DNA of 64,000 nt from Ephemerocybe angulata (taxonomy: Eukaryota; Basidiomycota; Agaricomycetes; Agaricales; Psathyrellaceae): contig JAACJK010000167.1 of the NCBI GenBank assembly GCA_013368325.1, forward strand, positions 620,001 through 684,000, written 5' to 3'. Every line of letters begins with the position of its first letter. Position 1 is the stretch's first letter. Positions 33,012-44,520 of this stretch are shown piece after piece. The notes below the pieces were generated by a model, which saw nothing but the letters and a program-made list of their open reading frames with translations, made no database searches and was not told the DNA's origin. The translations under genes and the position numbers were made by a program.

Positions 33012-34172
33012 ATGTCATCAACATCCAAGGCCAAGAAAGCCCTTGATGGCATCACCCCTCTATCTGCTGACGGCTCCAACTGGCCAATCTGGCTCAGCCG
33101 TGTTGTGCGTGCCTCCAAGTCCATCTCCACCAAATATGGCGCACTCCTCGATTCCAAGCCCACCTCTGCTGCTGATTCCATCGCCGCAGATGCCGACCTG
33201 CTCAATGCCATCATTTGCCTAATTCCTGACTCTATCTACCTCCGGTACATCTCCTACACGACTACCTTCGATCTCATCACTGCCCTCAAGTGCGACTACA
33301 ATGTCTCCAACTCTATGGTCGAAGCCCAGTCCGTCGCCAACCTGTTCACCACCATGTGTATCCACGAGTCCCAGATCAACGAGCATCTCGATTACCTAGG
33401 CACCCTCCGGGAATCCCTCATCCGAGCCAACAGCAATATCTCCGATCAGCACTTCATTGATGCGATCATCTCTACCATCCCTCCTCGTCTGTCTAGTCTG
33501 TGCACCAGCCTTCGTCATGGCTACGAGTTGCATAATCAGCTCAACAGCCTCACTGGTTCCAATGCCAAATCTCTCTCCGTCATCGAGCTTCTCCAGTACA
33601 TCCGCTCCCAGACTGCCCATGTCTCTGGTGCAGCATCGCCCGACAATGCCAATTTCTCCGGTACCCCCACTTCCCAATCTGGTAACCGTCGAGGTCGTGG
33701 CCGCGGCCGTGGTGGAAATGATTCCGGGTCAGCATCGACTGTGTCTGATCCTGACAACTCCAAGTGCCACAATTGTGGCGGCACAGGCCATTGGTCGCCT
33801 GTTTGCCCATCTCCCAAGCAGCCTCGCTCTGATGCTGATGGCTCTGCTTCTCAGGCCATGGACGCCTTCGCTCCACCTGCCTTGTATAATTCCCCTCCCT
33901 CCCATCCCTCTGTCTCAGTGCAGCATTCCCAGACATCTGGCTCAGCCGGATCTGATGTGATCGTGGAGTTGATTGAGGAGGAGGCGACCTCTGCATGGTC
34001 TGCCATTGCTGCCGATGAGCTTGAGACCGACCTCGCTATCTGGCATGCCACCCGTCCTGAATCCATCGATGTCAGTGACCTTATGGAGCATTGCGCTTCC
34101 TTGCCATCTGTTGATGCTGATATTGATCGCTCCGGAGTTTGTGCATCTCTGTCCACATCCGTAGTTGCCTAA
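33012..34172 (+). CDS. gag: Copia-type Gag with CCHC zinc knuckle, unit 2
   Basis: Same 386-residue protein as unit 1 with no difference seen. The zinc knuckle is at about residues 250-263. The identity shows that the tandem arrangement is very young. Confidence 0.92.
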   Translation: MSSTSKAKKALDGITPLSADGSNWPIWLSRVVRASKSISTKYGALLDSKPTSAADSIAADADLLNAIICLIPDSIYLRYISYTTTFDLITALKCDYNVSNSMVEAQSVANLFTTMCIHESQINEHLDYLGTLRESLIRANSNISDQHFIDAIISTIPPRLSSLCTSLRHGYELHNQLNSLTGSNAKSLSVIELLQYIRSQTAHVSGAASPDNANFSGTPTSQSGNRRGRGRGRGGNDSGSASTVSDPDNSKCHNCGGTGHWSPVCPSPKQPRSDADGSASQAMDAFAPPALYNSPPSHPSVSVQHSQTSGSAGSDVIVELIEEEATSAWSAIAADELETDLAIWHATRPESIDVSDLMEHCASLPSVDADIDRSGVCASLSTSVVA

Positions 34173-34562
34173 TCGCACCGGAGTCTGTGTGACCTGTCCA
34201 CACCTGTTGATTGCTGATTTACTCGCTCCAGGCATTTGTGTTGACGTGCCTATCATGGCCTATTTTTGACCGGCTTTGTGCTTTTCTATGCTGCCGTGTG
34301 TCTTATTTTCAGAGCGTGAGTTGAAAGTTCCTCGCTATATGCGCTTCTGTCATTTCTGGACTCGAGGGGGAGTATTCATTTTGTTATCTGGTTCTGGGGC
34401 ATTTTCTTCGACTCCATTCATGACAGATTTTACCTATTTTCCATCTACTTTCCATCTCCCATCCTCCCATTTGTCCATGCTCGAGCATATCTCTGAGCCT
34501 TTCTTATCTTTTCTTTTCTTATCTTATCTTGCATGACCACATGACTGATCATTACAAATCAT

Positions 34563-34604
34563 GTAAGATCCAGCATAAGATCTGGATCTTATGCTGGATC
34601 TTAC
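34563..34604. repeat. 42-bp near-perfect palindrome, unit 2
   Basis: Identical to the palindrome in unit 1. Confidence 0.95.
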
Positions 34605-34796
34605 ACGATTTATCAGCAAAAATCACCTGACTTGTGGCCACTTTTGGCCCTGTCTCCTTGCCCCTGTCGTGCAGCAACACCAGGTGGTCCGATCTTGCTG
34701 ATTTCTTTTTTATTCCCTTTATAACATCTCCATCCCTTATATTTTCATCCAAGCTCATCGCTATGTCTTCCAGACAATGCTAGGCTTGAGGGGGAG

Positions 34797-35234
34797 TGTT
34801 GGAATCTGTGATTGCAATGTTATCTTATCTTATCTGGTCATGTGTTTTCTGCCTATTTGGGACATCTCTCTTTGATGATGTCATTACATGCTGCACTTGC
34901 TTCTGGCTGCGGCATGGTTCACTTCGCCTTTGATGTATCATTACTTCTGCTATTCTTTGCACTTCTATTTGTTAGTTGTTATGCTTCTTATGTTCTATAT
35001 CTTTTGATACGCCATTCTTCTTAACTTCTTGTGAGATTTCTTACCAATATCTCCTATGTTTTACCGCATATTTAACCAGTAGCTACTTGTCCGTAGTCTA
35101 CAGAGAATTACAAGGGTTTCTTCCTTCCAGCGCCTTCTTCCTCGACCAACGGGTACTCTTTCTGCTGTGCTACCACTCTTGTCTCTCCGGTATTCCGGTG
35201 CCGTTACCTTCCCTTCCCTTCATATACTTTTATA
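34797..35234 (+). repeat. LTR 3
   Basis: Appears identical to LTRs 1 and 2 and is followed by the TTCTT target duplication. Confidence 0.92.
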
Positions 35235-35239
35235 TTCTT

Positions 35240-36107
35240 TACAGTGGGGCCATAGGAGTAACGAAAGGGGTATTCGATTCATTGTGGGAGTAGTGTAACG
35301 ATAAACATTCAAGTTGGCAAAGTAAACGAATGCGACGCGGCTGGCTAAGGTTGGGCTAAGGGCACGTGTGGCATCACATGCCCTTTTCCCCAGGATCCGA
35401 TTGATCCAAGATTGATCCAAGATTGATCTATGATTGGATTTTGGCCTTCGATAGAGCCGAAAGGGACCCTCTGCATAAATCCCGCGTATTGGGCTAGACT
35501 ATATGCCACATGCAAGTGTCTGGCCAAGTCTGACTATAGTATACAGTCATTTGCATAAACTATGGCCCTCTGGGCAGTCCTGGACATTGACAATAGGAGA
35601 GTTCAATATGGAAGGCTTTCTTGGACAAAAATAAAATCCACTGTTTTAGAGTAAATACCGAAGAAATTCAATGATTACTTACTGAGTTTCTCTATGACTG
35701 GGCAATGTTTTTGTGTTTTCATTAATGATCATTAATAAGCTATGGCAGGCTTTCTCAAACAATAATATAGCACCATGTATTATACCACAGTTCTTATGAA
35801 AATCACGATAAATCACGATGGATCACGATGGACCACATGGAAACACTGTGAGAAAGTTTGGATCTAAGGGGCTCGGAACACAAATTCAGCGGATCAAATG
35901 TCCTAGGCTCAACTCTTATGTCCCGCTCATCGTGAAAGTCGACTTGGCACTGCGTTGGCCCACTGTCGGCCAGCTATCACAATGGCCGGCAGGGCGTTGG
36001 AGTTGCATTTGGCAGGACGAGCCCCATTTGCGCTCTGCGCCCTTTTTCACAAGCAAATGGTTAATGACTCGAAGATCACGGTTATCCTTGCACCTCAAGA
36101 AACAGAA
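35240..36107. other. Spacer with short local repeats
   Basis: Contains the end of the interrupted frame (to about 35293), direct repeats of ATTGATCCAAG near 35400 and of ATCACGATGG near 35805-35830. No gene seen. Confidence 0.4.
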
Positions 36108-37526
36108 ATGCCCTATCCACCCCGTGGAAACTGTCTCCTCACGGGCTGCGGCTGCGCTGGCTGGTTCAAAGAAGCTGATGACGATATATCCATCGAGCCC
36201 TCGTCAGCCAAAGAGCTTTGTGGATGTTCCCATTCATTCTATCAACACCAAGCCGAGGGAGGGTTGAAGGGGGGCCATGCCATGGCTAACTGTGGCGGGT
36301 ATCTGTTTTTGGTGGGTGCCTTCTGTTATTTTTACTGTTTCCCCAGCTCAGCTCGCATATTCCAGCCTTCCTCAACCATAGCCCGCCCTTCTGCTCGAAC
36401 TCCTTGTGAAGGCTGCGACCATCCGTTCATGCAGCATTCCAACATTCTCCAAAATGCACCATCCTCAAGTGCAACCTTCGCCACTCAAGCATCCTATTCA
36501 GCACCACTATCCATTGCTCCTACTTATCACCACCCATCTCTTCGTCATCGCTGTTGACCCAGGGATCGGGAAGTGTTGCTCCTGGCGCAGGTCTGTTTAC
36601 CGAACCAACATCCATACCCAGAATCACCGCTGGAAATTGGAATGGCCTTGCATCCCAGGCTCAGTCTTATATCGACAATGCGAACATCCCTGGATCCTCA
36701 TCGCGCTCTACTCAGCCCATCCAGCAATTTACCTTTTCCAGTTCTACTCAGGTGCCCTACAACCCATCCCCCACTCTCAGGACAACCGTTCATACACAGA
36801 GAATGACCAGCGCACAGGGTGCCCACGCGGGTGCTCGAACGAAAAAGGGAGTGTATGATCTTCTGACTGGCGCTATCCACCAGCCTCAGGCTACCCCTGC
36901 GTCCAATAACCCAGCTCAAGCGGCTCCTGCGAGTGCAGGGGGGAAGTATGAGATTCTCACATTTCCTTTCAGCATATGTTCTCCCTTATATCTGTTTTCT
37001 GAAGCTCACAATAGCGTTACCACAGTCTGCCCATGTCGTTACCCGAACAGAAGATGGAGCGGAGGGACCCTCCAGCATTTTCTTCAACCAAACCGATCTT
37101 GCCGCCATCTTCGATATCCTTGGTCACCACAACATAAGGTTTTCGTTCGACATGCCAGCATCAGGCTCGGAGAACTATCGCATGTGATGCTTCATCGCCG
37201 CTACCAACAACCACTTCTATCGGAATCGAATTATTGTGCCCATTGGCTCCAGTCATTGCACTCAATTTGGGCTTCAAAGCTTTGGAACCAGCCTCATCGA
37301 CCCGAACCAGGAGCCCTTCCCTTTCCCTACTTCTGCTTTCCCCATCGATATTCTAACCAAAACCAAGGCCCCTTGCAACGGAAAGCAGAATGGGCACGTC
37401 GGAGTGAAATGGTTTCAACAACTGCCGTTTTCTCCAGGGGACTTCAACGACAGCTACCTCATATCTACCTTTTCCCTTCGTAACCCCATCGATATAGATA
37501 GGCATGTGCTCGCTGTTGGTATGTAG
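36108..37526 (+). CDS. Unknown protein with Cys/His-rich N-terminus and Ser/Thr linker
   Basis: Start ATG 36108. The N-terminal exon reads GNCLLTGCGCAGWFKEADDD then ELCGCSHSFYQHQ, a Cys-x-Cys zinc-binding-like pattern; a later piece TPCEGCDHPFMQH repeats the theme. A low-complexity linker follows (36554-36960). A globular part ends in GVKWFQQLPFSPGDFNDSYL (to about 37526), where a GTATGT donor suggests more exons downstream (perhaps to about 37925). Exon joins were not all resolved, so boundaries are approximate. The layout resembles repetitive Agaricomycete proteins found near transposons. No function assigned. Confidence 0.45.
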
Positions 37527-37977
37527 TATTCCAATACGTTAATCCACATTGGCACTCATTATCTTGGATTAGTACTTCATACTCGCCATCTCCAAGGCTA
37601 CATCAACAATATTCCAAGCCCCTGCTTTTCATGGCACATCTCATACCTCTTTCCTTTCTTCGAAGTCCTGGAGGGTGCAGTAGAAGACGCGAACGATGGC
37701 ACCGAAAGTATGCCCTGCTTTCCAGAGTGCCCCCATCGACCTAACAATCGCCGTCAGCCAATTGAGGTGTGCACTCTCATAGCAAATAAATGACTGTGTC
37801 ACTTGCTTATCACCTACATTAGGTGACTACCTCCCAAGCCCAAGCGCCAGCTAGTACCAGCATAGAAGAGGCCGCACGAAGCTCGACTTCGCTTCGAAGG
37901 GCTCGTGGCAATAGCGGGAATGTAGGGACTCTATATAATGCAACACCTACGTGTGCTCACCGTTGGACTAGTATATC

Positions 37978-38961
37978 ATGTTTGTTACCAAGGAAGTTTC
38001 GAAGTCGAAGGTCCCCCTCATCCACGAAGTCATCCCACTCATCGACGGCCTCTCCTCTTTCTTCGACGAGAACATCGACGACCCCTTGCTGCACCCCGCT
38101 GTTCATCACACTGCCCTTCAAGGTCTCCTCATGGTCAACAAGTACTACAACAAGACGGACCAGTCAATCATTTACCGTATCGCCATGAGTAAGTCCTGTT
38201 AGCTGAGCTCATGCATCATCAGGCTAACATTGATTATAGTTATTAGTGTTACATCCTCACTACAAGCTTCTCTACTTTGAGAATGCAAAGTGGGAGGACT
38301 CGTGGATCACGGAGGCTAAGTGTAACATCAGGAAGGAGTGGGCTGACCACTACAGGCCTGCCGATGCTGTACCTGCCCCTCTGCCTTCGTTGTTGACTGC
38401 TGCGAGTGGCTCTGATGTGAGTATTGGTTTGTTTGTTCTTCCTTATGCTTCCGTATTAACTTTACACTGCCGTTGAAGCATTTTGATGGCCCCCGTCAAC
38501 ATTTCGATGCCATCCGCAAGCTTGGGGTTGTACCCACGGGTGATGCCTTGGAAGCCTGGCTCTCGTCGCCACCTGTCGCCACCACCCAAGACCCTATCAC
38601 GTACTGGCATGGTCAATGCGCCATTGGGGATCCCCTTGCGCAGATGGCACTCGATTACCTCATGGTACCAGGTATGTCTCCTTTTGTTTGCCTTTTGTTT
38701 GTGTGAAGTCTTACGTGCTGTTTAGCCACCTCTACCGACGTTGAGCGCGCCTTTTCGCACGGTGGCCTTACTGTTTCGAAATTACGCCATTCCCTTTCCG
38801 ACAACTCAACACGCTGTGGCTCGGTGCTTGGGTCTTGGGCCCAGGATGCTGATCAGTGGCTCCCCAAGCATTTCGAGGCCAAGTCCAAGCACAGTGGGAA
38901 GAAGAAGGCTTGTCTCGGCCCTTCGGTGTCCACCTCGAATGCCATCACTATTGTTGATTAG
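37978..38961 (+). pseudogene. hAT transposase, C-terminal part only
   Basis: Exons encode VPLIHEVIPLIDGLSSFF, VNKYYNKTDQSIIYRIAM, LHPHYKLLYFENAKWEDSW, then DPITYWHGQ...LAQMALDYLMVPATSTDVERAFSHGG..LRHSL. These are the hallmarks of the hAT C-terminal dimerisation region (PxSxxxVERxFS). Short introns at about 38189-38240, 38420-38475 and 38671-38725 keep the frame. The N-terminal zinc finger and the first catalytic Asp region are not seen upstream, so this is a 5'-truncated or very degenerate copy. Its target-duplication ends were not identified. Confidence 0.8.
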
Positions 38962-39119
38962 TGTACTTGTGTTTGTAGTTGTCTTGCTTGCCAATTGAAT
39001 GTGTTCCAACTTCCGTGTGCTGTTTAGACTTTCATTGACCCTTCCTTTGTTTGATTTCATTGCCTTTGTGTGATTTTGCTAAGTTCCCTGTGCTGTTCAG
39101 CACTTTGATTAATTCTGTG

Positions 39120-39340
39120 TTGGATTTTGCTAAGGTTACCTGTGAGTTACTTGTGAGTACTCAGGCATACCTGCCGTTCACGGGTTACTCGTCTACTCAT
39201 GGGTACTTGCCCCACGGCTCCGGATCACTTGTGGGAAAATACCCGTACAAATCTGGGTATGGATTCTTAGTGTGTGGGTACCCACATCGCAGATCCGGGT
39301 CAACTCGTGGGTTGACTCATCTTCACCCTTATATGGAGCT
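39120..39340. repeat. GGGTAC/ACTCGTGGGT-rich subterminal-type repeats
   Basis: Short direct and inverted copies of GGGTAC, ACTCGTGGG and CATGGGTAC cluster just downstream of the hAT transposase remnant. Such motif clusters are typical transposase-binding subterminal regions of hAT elements, so this probably is that element's right end. Confidence 0.5.
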
Positions 39341-39363
39341 AATCTGATTTCTAGGACTTCCTG

Positions 39364-40450
39364 ATGTCCGATGACACCCACCAAGATATGGATGGGGATG
39401 CCATGCTTGATGAGGACTGGGAGCCACCTGCCACTTGGTCCAATGCAGCAGGCTTTGCCCTCCCAACTCAGCCCTGCTCCCGCTCTGTTGTCTCAATCTC
39501 GTCCGATGATGAAGAGTCCGAGACTGAGACTGCCTCAGCTCCCGATAGCACTCTCATGATTGGGATTACTAGATGGAATCGTGCTATTCAGGATCAGATC
39601 AAGTGGAAAACATCTCCTGTCAGCATTGTATGCAAGACAGAAGGCTAAGACAGAAGGCTTCACAGATTCAGCAAAGGCGCTTCTTGGACTTCTTCGCCAC
39701 CTATCCTCCAAGGCAACATCCACCACCCCTTATACATCTTACGATGATGCGGTGGTTGAGATCCAGCCCTCCAATGAGCCTATCAAATTGATCTCTCTGC
39801 TACCACCAAGAAGCTTTTCCTGTCGATTGTGCGTGCAGTTTTCAAAAGCGACCTTTATTTATTTGCTGACAGTTTGGTCATTTAGGACTGCTGGATCCCA
39901 ACACTCTTTCGGGAAGGGATTCAAGAGCGAGCTCATGGAAGCGATGATTAGCAAAGTTCTAAATGTCAAGTCCTCTCGCTATTGGACCCCTGCATCTGCT
40001 GGGGATATTTGCGTCATTCCTCTTCTCAACGCTCTCAACCAGCAAGGCCCGGCTGCAGAGCGGTACAAGGCAGATGGTGCTGCGATTGCTATCTATACTA
40101 TTCAGATGTGTGTCCCTCCCGCCAACATACACCCTTGTCTTTTCTTCGCTTTGACTGCCAACACCCCAGACTACCTGGCTGCACTATGGATCGCACTGGG
40201 GAGCTCCCAACCTCTGTCACTTTATTCGATTGCTGCCCCTGTATCTTGGGAATGTGTGCGGGCTAAGTGCCCGGTGTCATTCGAAGCAGTGAGTACAATG
40301 TTTGAACTGGAAGGCATCACACCATCCTCACTCCTCGATATTCTAGATCTTCAGAGCGGCCACTCGCACAACCTTACTTCCAGAGGAGTCGAGACTGCCT
40401 TCCTCCCTCATCCGTTGCCTCGATTTGCAATTGCAATTCAGTCCAGATAG
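39364..40450 (+). pseudogene. Remnant of a repetitive basidiomycete gene
   Basis: ATG 39364 opens an acidic N-terminus (MSDDTHQDMDGDAMLDEDWE, then SVVSISSDDEESETE). Further frames carry FGKGFKSELMEAMISKVL, YKADGAAIAIYTIQM and YLAALWIALGSSQPLSLYSI. These segments recall a multicopy, HECT-related mushroom family that I cannot name with certainty. Several frame changes suggest decay, but some may be introns. Confidence 0.4.
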
Positions 40451-41123
40451 CAGGCCACAGTCTCTGCCCTACACCACCTGGTCGTCATCGCTGCCACATC
40501 TCCTCTCGTTGCTGTCCAATCTGGACATGCTCATTCTATCTGGAGAATTCCTTCCCCTCATTCGACTCGACCGCTCTCCTGGTGGTGAACTCACCGAGCC
40601 ATGCCCATATCCTCGTCCTTGTTCTTCACCCTTTCCAACATCTCTCACCACCATCTTATTCTCCAACACGGACCTTGGCGTTACGATGGATGATCTTATT
40701 CTCCTGTCTATCATGGTCCCTCAGTTGGAGAGGCTCCAAGTTGCAAGGTACCATGTACCAGACGATATCCTGCACCACGTCACCGCTCCATCATTCTTAT
40801 TCCATTCCCTGGCATGGCTGTTTATTGGAGGGTTCGAGAGGTCGACAAGGGATATTTTTGACCCTCTAGCCTGCAACCTCACAATTCTTCTTTCTTCCCT
40901 CTCCTTTGGCTCGGGGTTACATTCGCTAAGGTGTTTGGATCTTCTATGCAATGTACAGCTCCCCGAACGGTTTTTACACATGCATGCTGCCTCTCTCAAG
41001 GTGGTCTCGGTTCCCAGCTTCCACCATCGCTGCCTCCACCAAAATCAATCCTTCGGTCGCTTCACCAGTCTTGAGAAGCTCATTGTTCTCTTGGAAGAGC
41101 TACGGATATCCCCATTGCCTTGA
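40451..41123 (+). CDS. Leucine-rich C-terminal part of an F-box/LRR-like protein
   Basis: A single open frame (LLSLLSNLDMLILSGEFLPL, LVPQLERLQVARYHVPDDIL-like, LHSLRCLDLLCNVQLPERFL) with the spacing of leucine-rich repeats seen in Agaricomycete F-box proteins. No F-box and no clear ATG; the frame may continue from an upstream exon. Probably partial. Confidence 0.4.
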
Positions 41124-41399
41124 ACAATCAACACCTCTATTCATACTATAACCTATGTCTACCCCCCTCTCGTTCCCGCTTTCAGAAGCCCTGCCAGCCC
41201 AGATATTATTCTTGGTCAGTACGACCATGCTGTCACTGATATTCTTTTGGTGGCTCCAATGTATCCTGCCCTCCGATCTCTAGCCTTTACAATATCTCTT
41301 CCTCACCAATGAGTTGGATTGCAAAGACAGAGGAGAAACTAGCAGCGCATAACTTGGACTTGAAAATAGACATTTGTTAATACTATATTATGTACATAT

Positions 41400-43022
41400 T
41401 CACACCTCTACCTTCAACTCATTATACATGCTTCTTGCCTGCATAATCTGCAGCTCGTACAAGTTCTGTGGGTCGTGCGAGATATTAAAGTTCCAATCAG
41501 CCATAAAAAGAGCCTCGAGTTGGATAAACTGTCGTTGCCTAGTCAGGGAAAGGGTATTCACCCGTGGCTTGAGGCGACGAATGAGTTTGGTTAATTTACC
41601 CATAAACCCACGAATGTTTCTAAACGAGTCAACAGAGGGCATCTTCGCTCGTGCGCGGGGGTCACCAATAATGACCTTGAGAGAGGAAATGACAACCTCA
41701 CTATCGATCGCAATCCCAGCTCCTACGCTTGGGCTGCTATGTATGTCCTGTCCACCAGCATCTACGATGACGCTCAAGCAGAAGTTGAAGATCACTGCCC
41801 ACAGGAGTGCCCCCGGACTGTCTCTGCACGGACTGGTGGTTCGGAGGGCCAAGCTCTCAAGACTAGCATAGTGTTCTGCGAAGTTGGCCTGCAGGTAGCT
41901 GTATGCAGCTGCTCGTTCCCCTTTGGTAGTCGGCATAGACGATGATGACAACTGCACTGTGGACTGCCTAGCAGACGCTCTGGTAGATGGGCCCCCAGTA
42001 GCTTGCCCTGGGACTGCAACTGCAGTAGCCTCTGCCTCAGTCGATGGTGTGGGGGGAACTGCTTGGGCAGGTGTTGCCCTATCCTCGGGGGGAACTGCTT
42101 GGGCAGGTGTCCGTGTTGCCCTATCCTCTCCAGGGTGCAGCACTCTCTGGAAAGGAAATGCAGAAATGAGCTATGTTGTTGTGCTGTCGCAAAAGGAGAC
42201 ACTAACTTCTGAAATGAAATAGATTGTATACACAGGGTGGCCAGGGAGTGCTCCAAGCTGTCGACCCTCAGGACCTTGGCGCGGGGCAGATACCAGTTTT
42301 CTATCGAAATGAATGTGGCTCTCGACAATGTCCCTGAATAAGCCAATTTCCTCGAAGGATGTATGGGTATGGTATCTATTTGTCATAATAGGAATAGGTC
42401 GTGAGGAGATGAGGACCATGAGATCCGGATTATCTTGAAGGAAATGTAGGCGTCTCAGAAAGTTCTGGTCCTGAGAATTTCGGCAAGGAGTAAGGGGGGT
42501 TGTATCGTTCTCATCTTCTCGATTGGCGGCCAAAATCAACATAATAGCTTCCCCAATGCGAATGTCAGTGGGAAGGGTTAGCTCGATAAGCCTGTTCTCC
42601 CTAAATGAGTCCACATGATACCCAATATTGACATATCCCGGTTCGTCTAGAGAGAGAGCATAAACATCAAGCATTTTGAATGATATTTCAAGACACACCA
42701 AAGCTTTCAACACTAACTCCAGCATTGTCTGCAGTCCGCCCTCCAAGCTGATTGAGCAAGATGTCTGCCTGAGCCTCTGTAACAGGGATCTCGGGAATCA
42801 CATAGGTGGGATCCCCTATATTCGATCCATCTGTGACACTGGAGAGGATGCTGGCTGCAGATATAGCATCGCCCGCTCGCCCTGAGACCTTCTCCGCAAA
42901 TGTTGCACCCTGCTGTTGGTTTGTCCCTATGTCGGAGTGAGTTAAAAAGGTAATGAAGGCATATTTGACGTACCAGAGCCACACTGCTGCCTATTGGTAG
43001 TGTCAGAAGGTGCTGTAGGCAT
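41400..43022 (-). CDS. Unknown 487-residue protein with PAQAVPP repeat
   Basis: Four exons (43022-42974, 42926-42699, 42646-42207, 42146-41400) join in one frame. Visible features: N-terminal Asn/Gln-rich stretch; GDPTYVIPEIPVTEAQADIL; LIELTLPTDIRIGEAIMLI; SFEEIGLFRDIVESHIHFD; then a direct repeat EDRATRTPAQAVPP / EDRATPAQAVPP at the start of exon 4; and a helical C-terminus (LIRRLKPRVNTLSLTRQRQF). I do not recognise a family. It looks intact although it sits among transposon debris and next to an integrase remnant, so it may be cargo or a co-mobile gene. Confidence 0.55.
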
Positions 43023-43155
43023 GATGGAGGTTTGGGTTAGAGCTTGTTGAAAGGCTGAGACCAATCTTACAAAACCGATTGGCCAGTATCCCCAACATGT
43101 CAGTTGTTGATTACCAAGGTCCAGAGAAAACTGAAAGGGTTAAACATTACATGTA

Positions 43156-43890
43156 TTAGCCAGCAGCTACAGGAATGGTCAAGGCTTCACAGATTGCTAA
43201 CACTTCTCCCCAAATAATCTTCCGCCTCGCCATCGGTGTAACCATCAACTCATCACCAAACCGCTGCTGCAACTCCACATCAATTGCTGCTACTGCTTCT
43301 GGGGTAAATGGACAGTTAGGTGCCTCGCACAGGACTTCATTGAGGCGATGAGGCTGAGTCTCAAGCACAGAGAACTGGTTGACAGGGTTTTGCCTTTCCT
43401 CCAGATGGCGTTCATAGAAGTGGCGCATGCTGGAGGCACTATTGATAAACTGCCAGTCTACCCCAAAGTCCTGGTAATCGACAATGTTGTTGTCTTCATC
43501 CCGCACTGGAAGATTTCAGATTCCCCGACAGCCAAGCTCAACAAGCCCAAAGAAGAATATGTCGTTAGGGCTTTGGCTTTGGTTGGTTCGAATTCGATGA
43601 TTATTCCATGCTGATACCCAATTCTGAGCAGCTGTGTTCATGGCGCGAAGGAAGAGGTGGTGTAGAAGCCAGAGGTGGTTATTGTTTTCATGGTTGAGGC
43701 CGTGTGATAGTTCCAGATCGTGGAAGAACAAATACCAAGGCTGAGTACAGCCAGAGTGATAGTCGACCCAAAGGCGTTCGATTCACACATTGTGGACCGA
43801 CTTTCCAAAGATATAGGAGTGAGGAGAGCATTTCTTATCTGCTCCGAGAGTACAACATAGGCAGAGTGGATATTATCCAGAATCTCTGCC
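43156..43890 (-). pseudogene. Integrase core domain remnant
   Basis: The leftward frame reads IERLWVDYHSGCTQPWYLFF, LNHENNNHLWLLHHLFLRAM, VSAWNNHRIRTNQSQSPND and VDYQDFGVDW. These match the C-terminal part of a fungal integrase-core (rve-like) family whose members read RIERLW, HLWLLH, WNxHxI and QSPxDM. The upstream part with the first two catalytic acids is missing and a stop replaces the residue before IERLW. A frame change occurs near 43515. Not functional. Confidence 0.7.
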
Positions 43891-43989
43891 ATAGTGGCAG
43901 AGCTTGATGTGGTGGTCGAAAAGAGAGAAGAATGGTTGCACAGCCACTTTGCACTAACGACCCTAAGGCGCCTATAAGGTTGCTACAAG

Positions 43990-44520
43990 TATACCGTTGA
44001 GGTTATACTCATCTAGGGTGGTTTAAAAGATCAGAATACATGTATAAAGCACATACATTTCACTTTCCCCAATATCTGGTTTGACCCTGTGAGCCAAGAT
44101 ATCATTCTTGTGCGAGCGAACGGTACGACCAGGCTTGGACTGGGCCCACCTACTCTGAGCCTCCAACGCAGATACCACTTAGGTTCTACTCACCTGGGGT
44201 GGTATAAAGCATTGTAATATATTCATAGAGCACATTTATACTACTTTCCCCAATATTTGGTTTGACCCTGTGAGCCAGGATATCATTCTTGTGCAAGCGC
44301 ACGGTACGACCGGGCCCACCTACTCTGAGCCTCCAAAGCAGATACCACTTAGGTTCTACTCACCTGGGGTGGTATAAAGCATTGAAATATATCTATACAG
44401 CACATTTATACCACTCTCTCCAATATCTGGTCCCATCTCCTGCTGCAGGATATCATTCTTGTGCGGTGTGCGGTAGGACCGGGCCCACCCGCCCACCTAA
44501 GTCTCCAACGCGGTTCAGGT
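43990..44520. repeat. Three tandem copies of a 170-180 bp unit
   Basis: Landmarks repeat in order three times: TTCTACTCACCTGGGGTGGT, CACATTTATAC, CCCAATATCTGGT, GATATCATTCTTGTGC and GGGCCCACCTACTCTGAGCC. GATATCATTCTTGTGC occurs at about 44098, 44278 and 44448. Copies are diverged a few per cent or more. Function unknown. Confidence 0.85.

Larger units (their letters stand above)
30041..35234 (+). mobile_element. Tandem array of a gag-only copia-type LTR retrotransposon
   Basis: The structure is LTR (438 bp), internal (1,940 bp), LTR, internal, LTR; period 2,378 bp; copies appear identical. The array is flanked by the 5-bp direct repeat TTCTT (30036-30040 and 35235-35239). Each internal part has a tRNA-type primer site, one gag reading frame, and a purine tract before the next LTR. 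There is no protease, integrase, reverse transcriptase or RNase H, so movement would need enzymes from a related autonomous element. The layout corresponds to the TR-GAG class described in plants. Confidence 0.93.
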
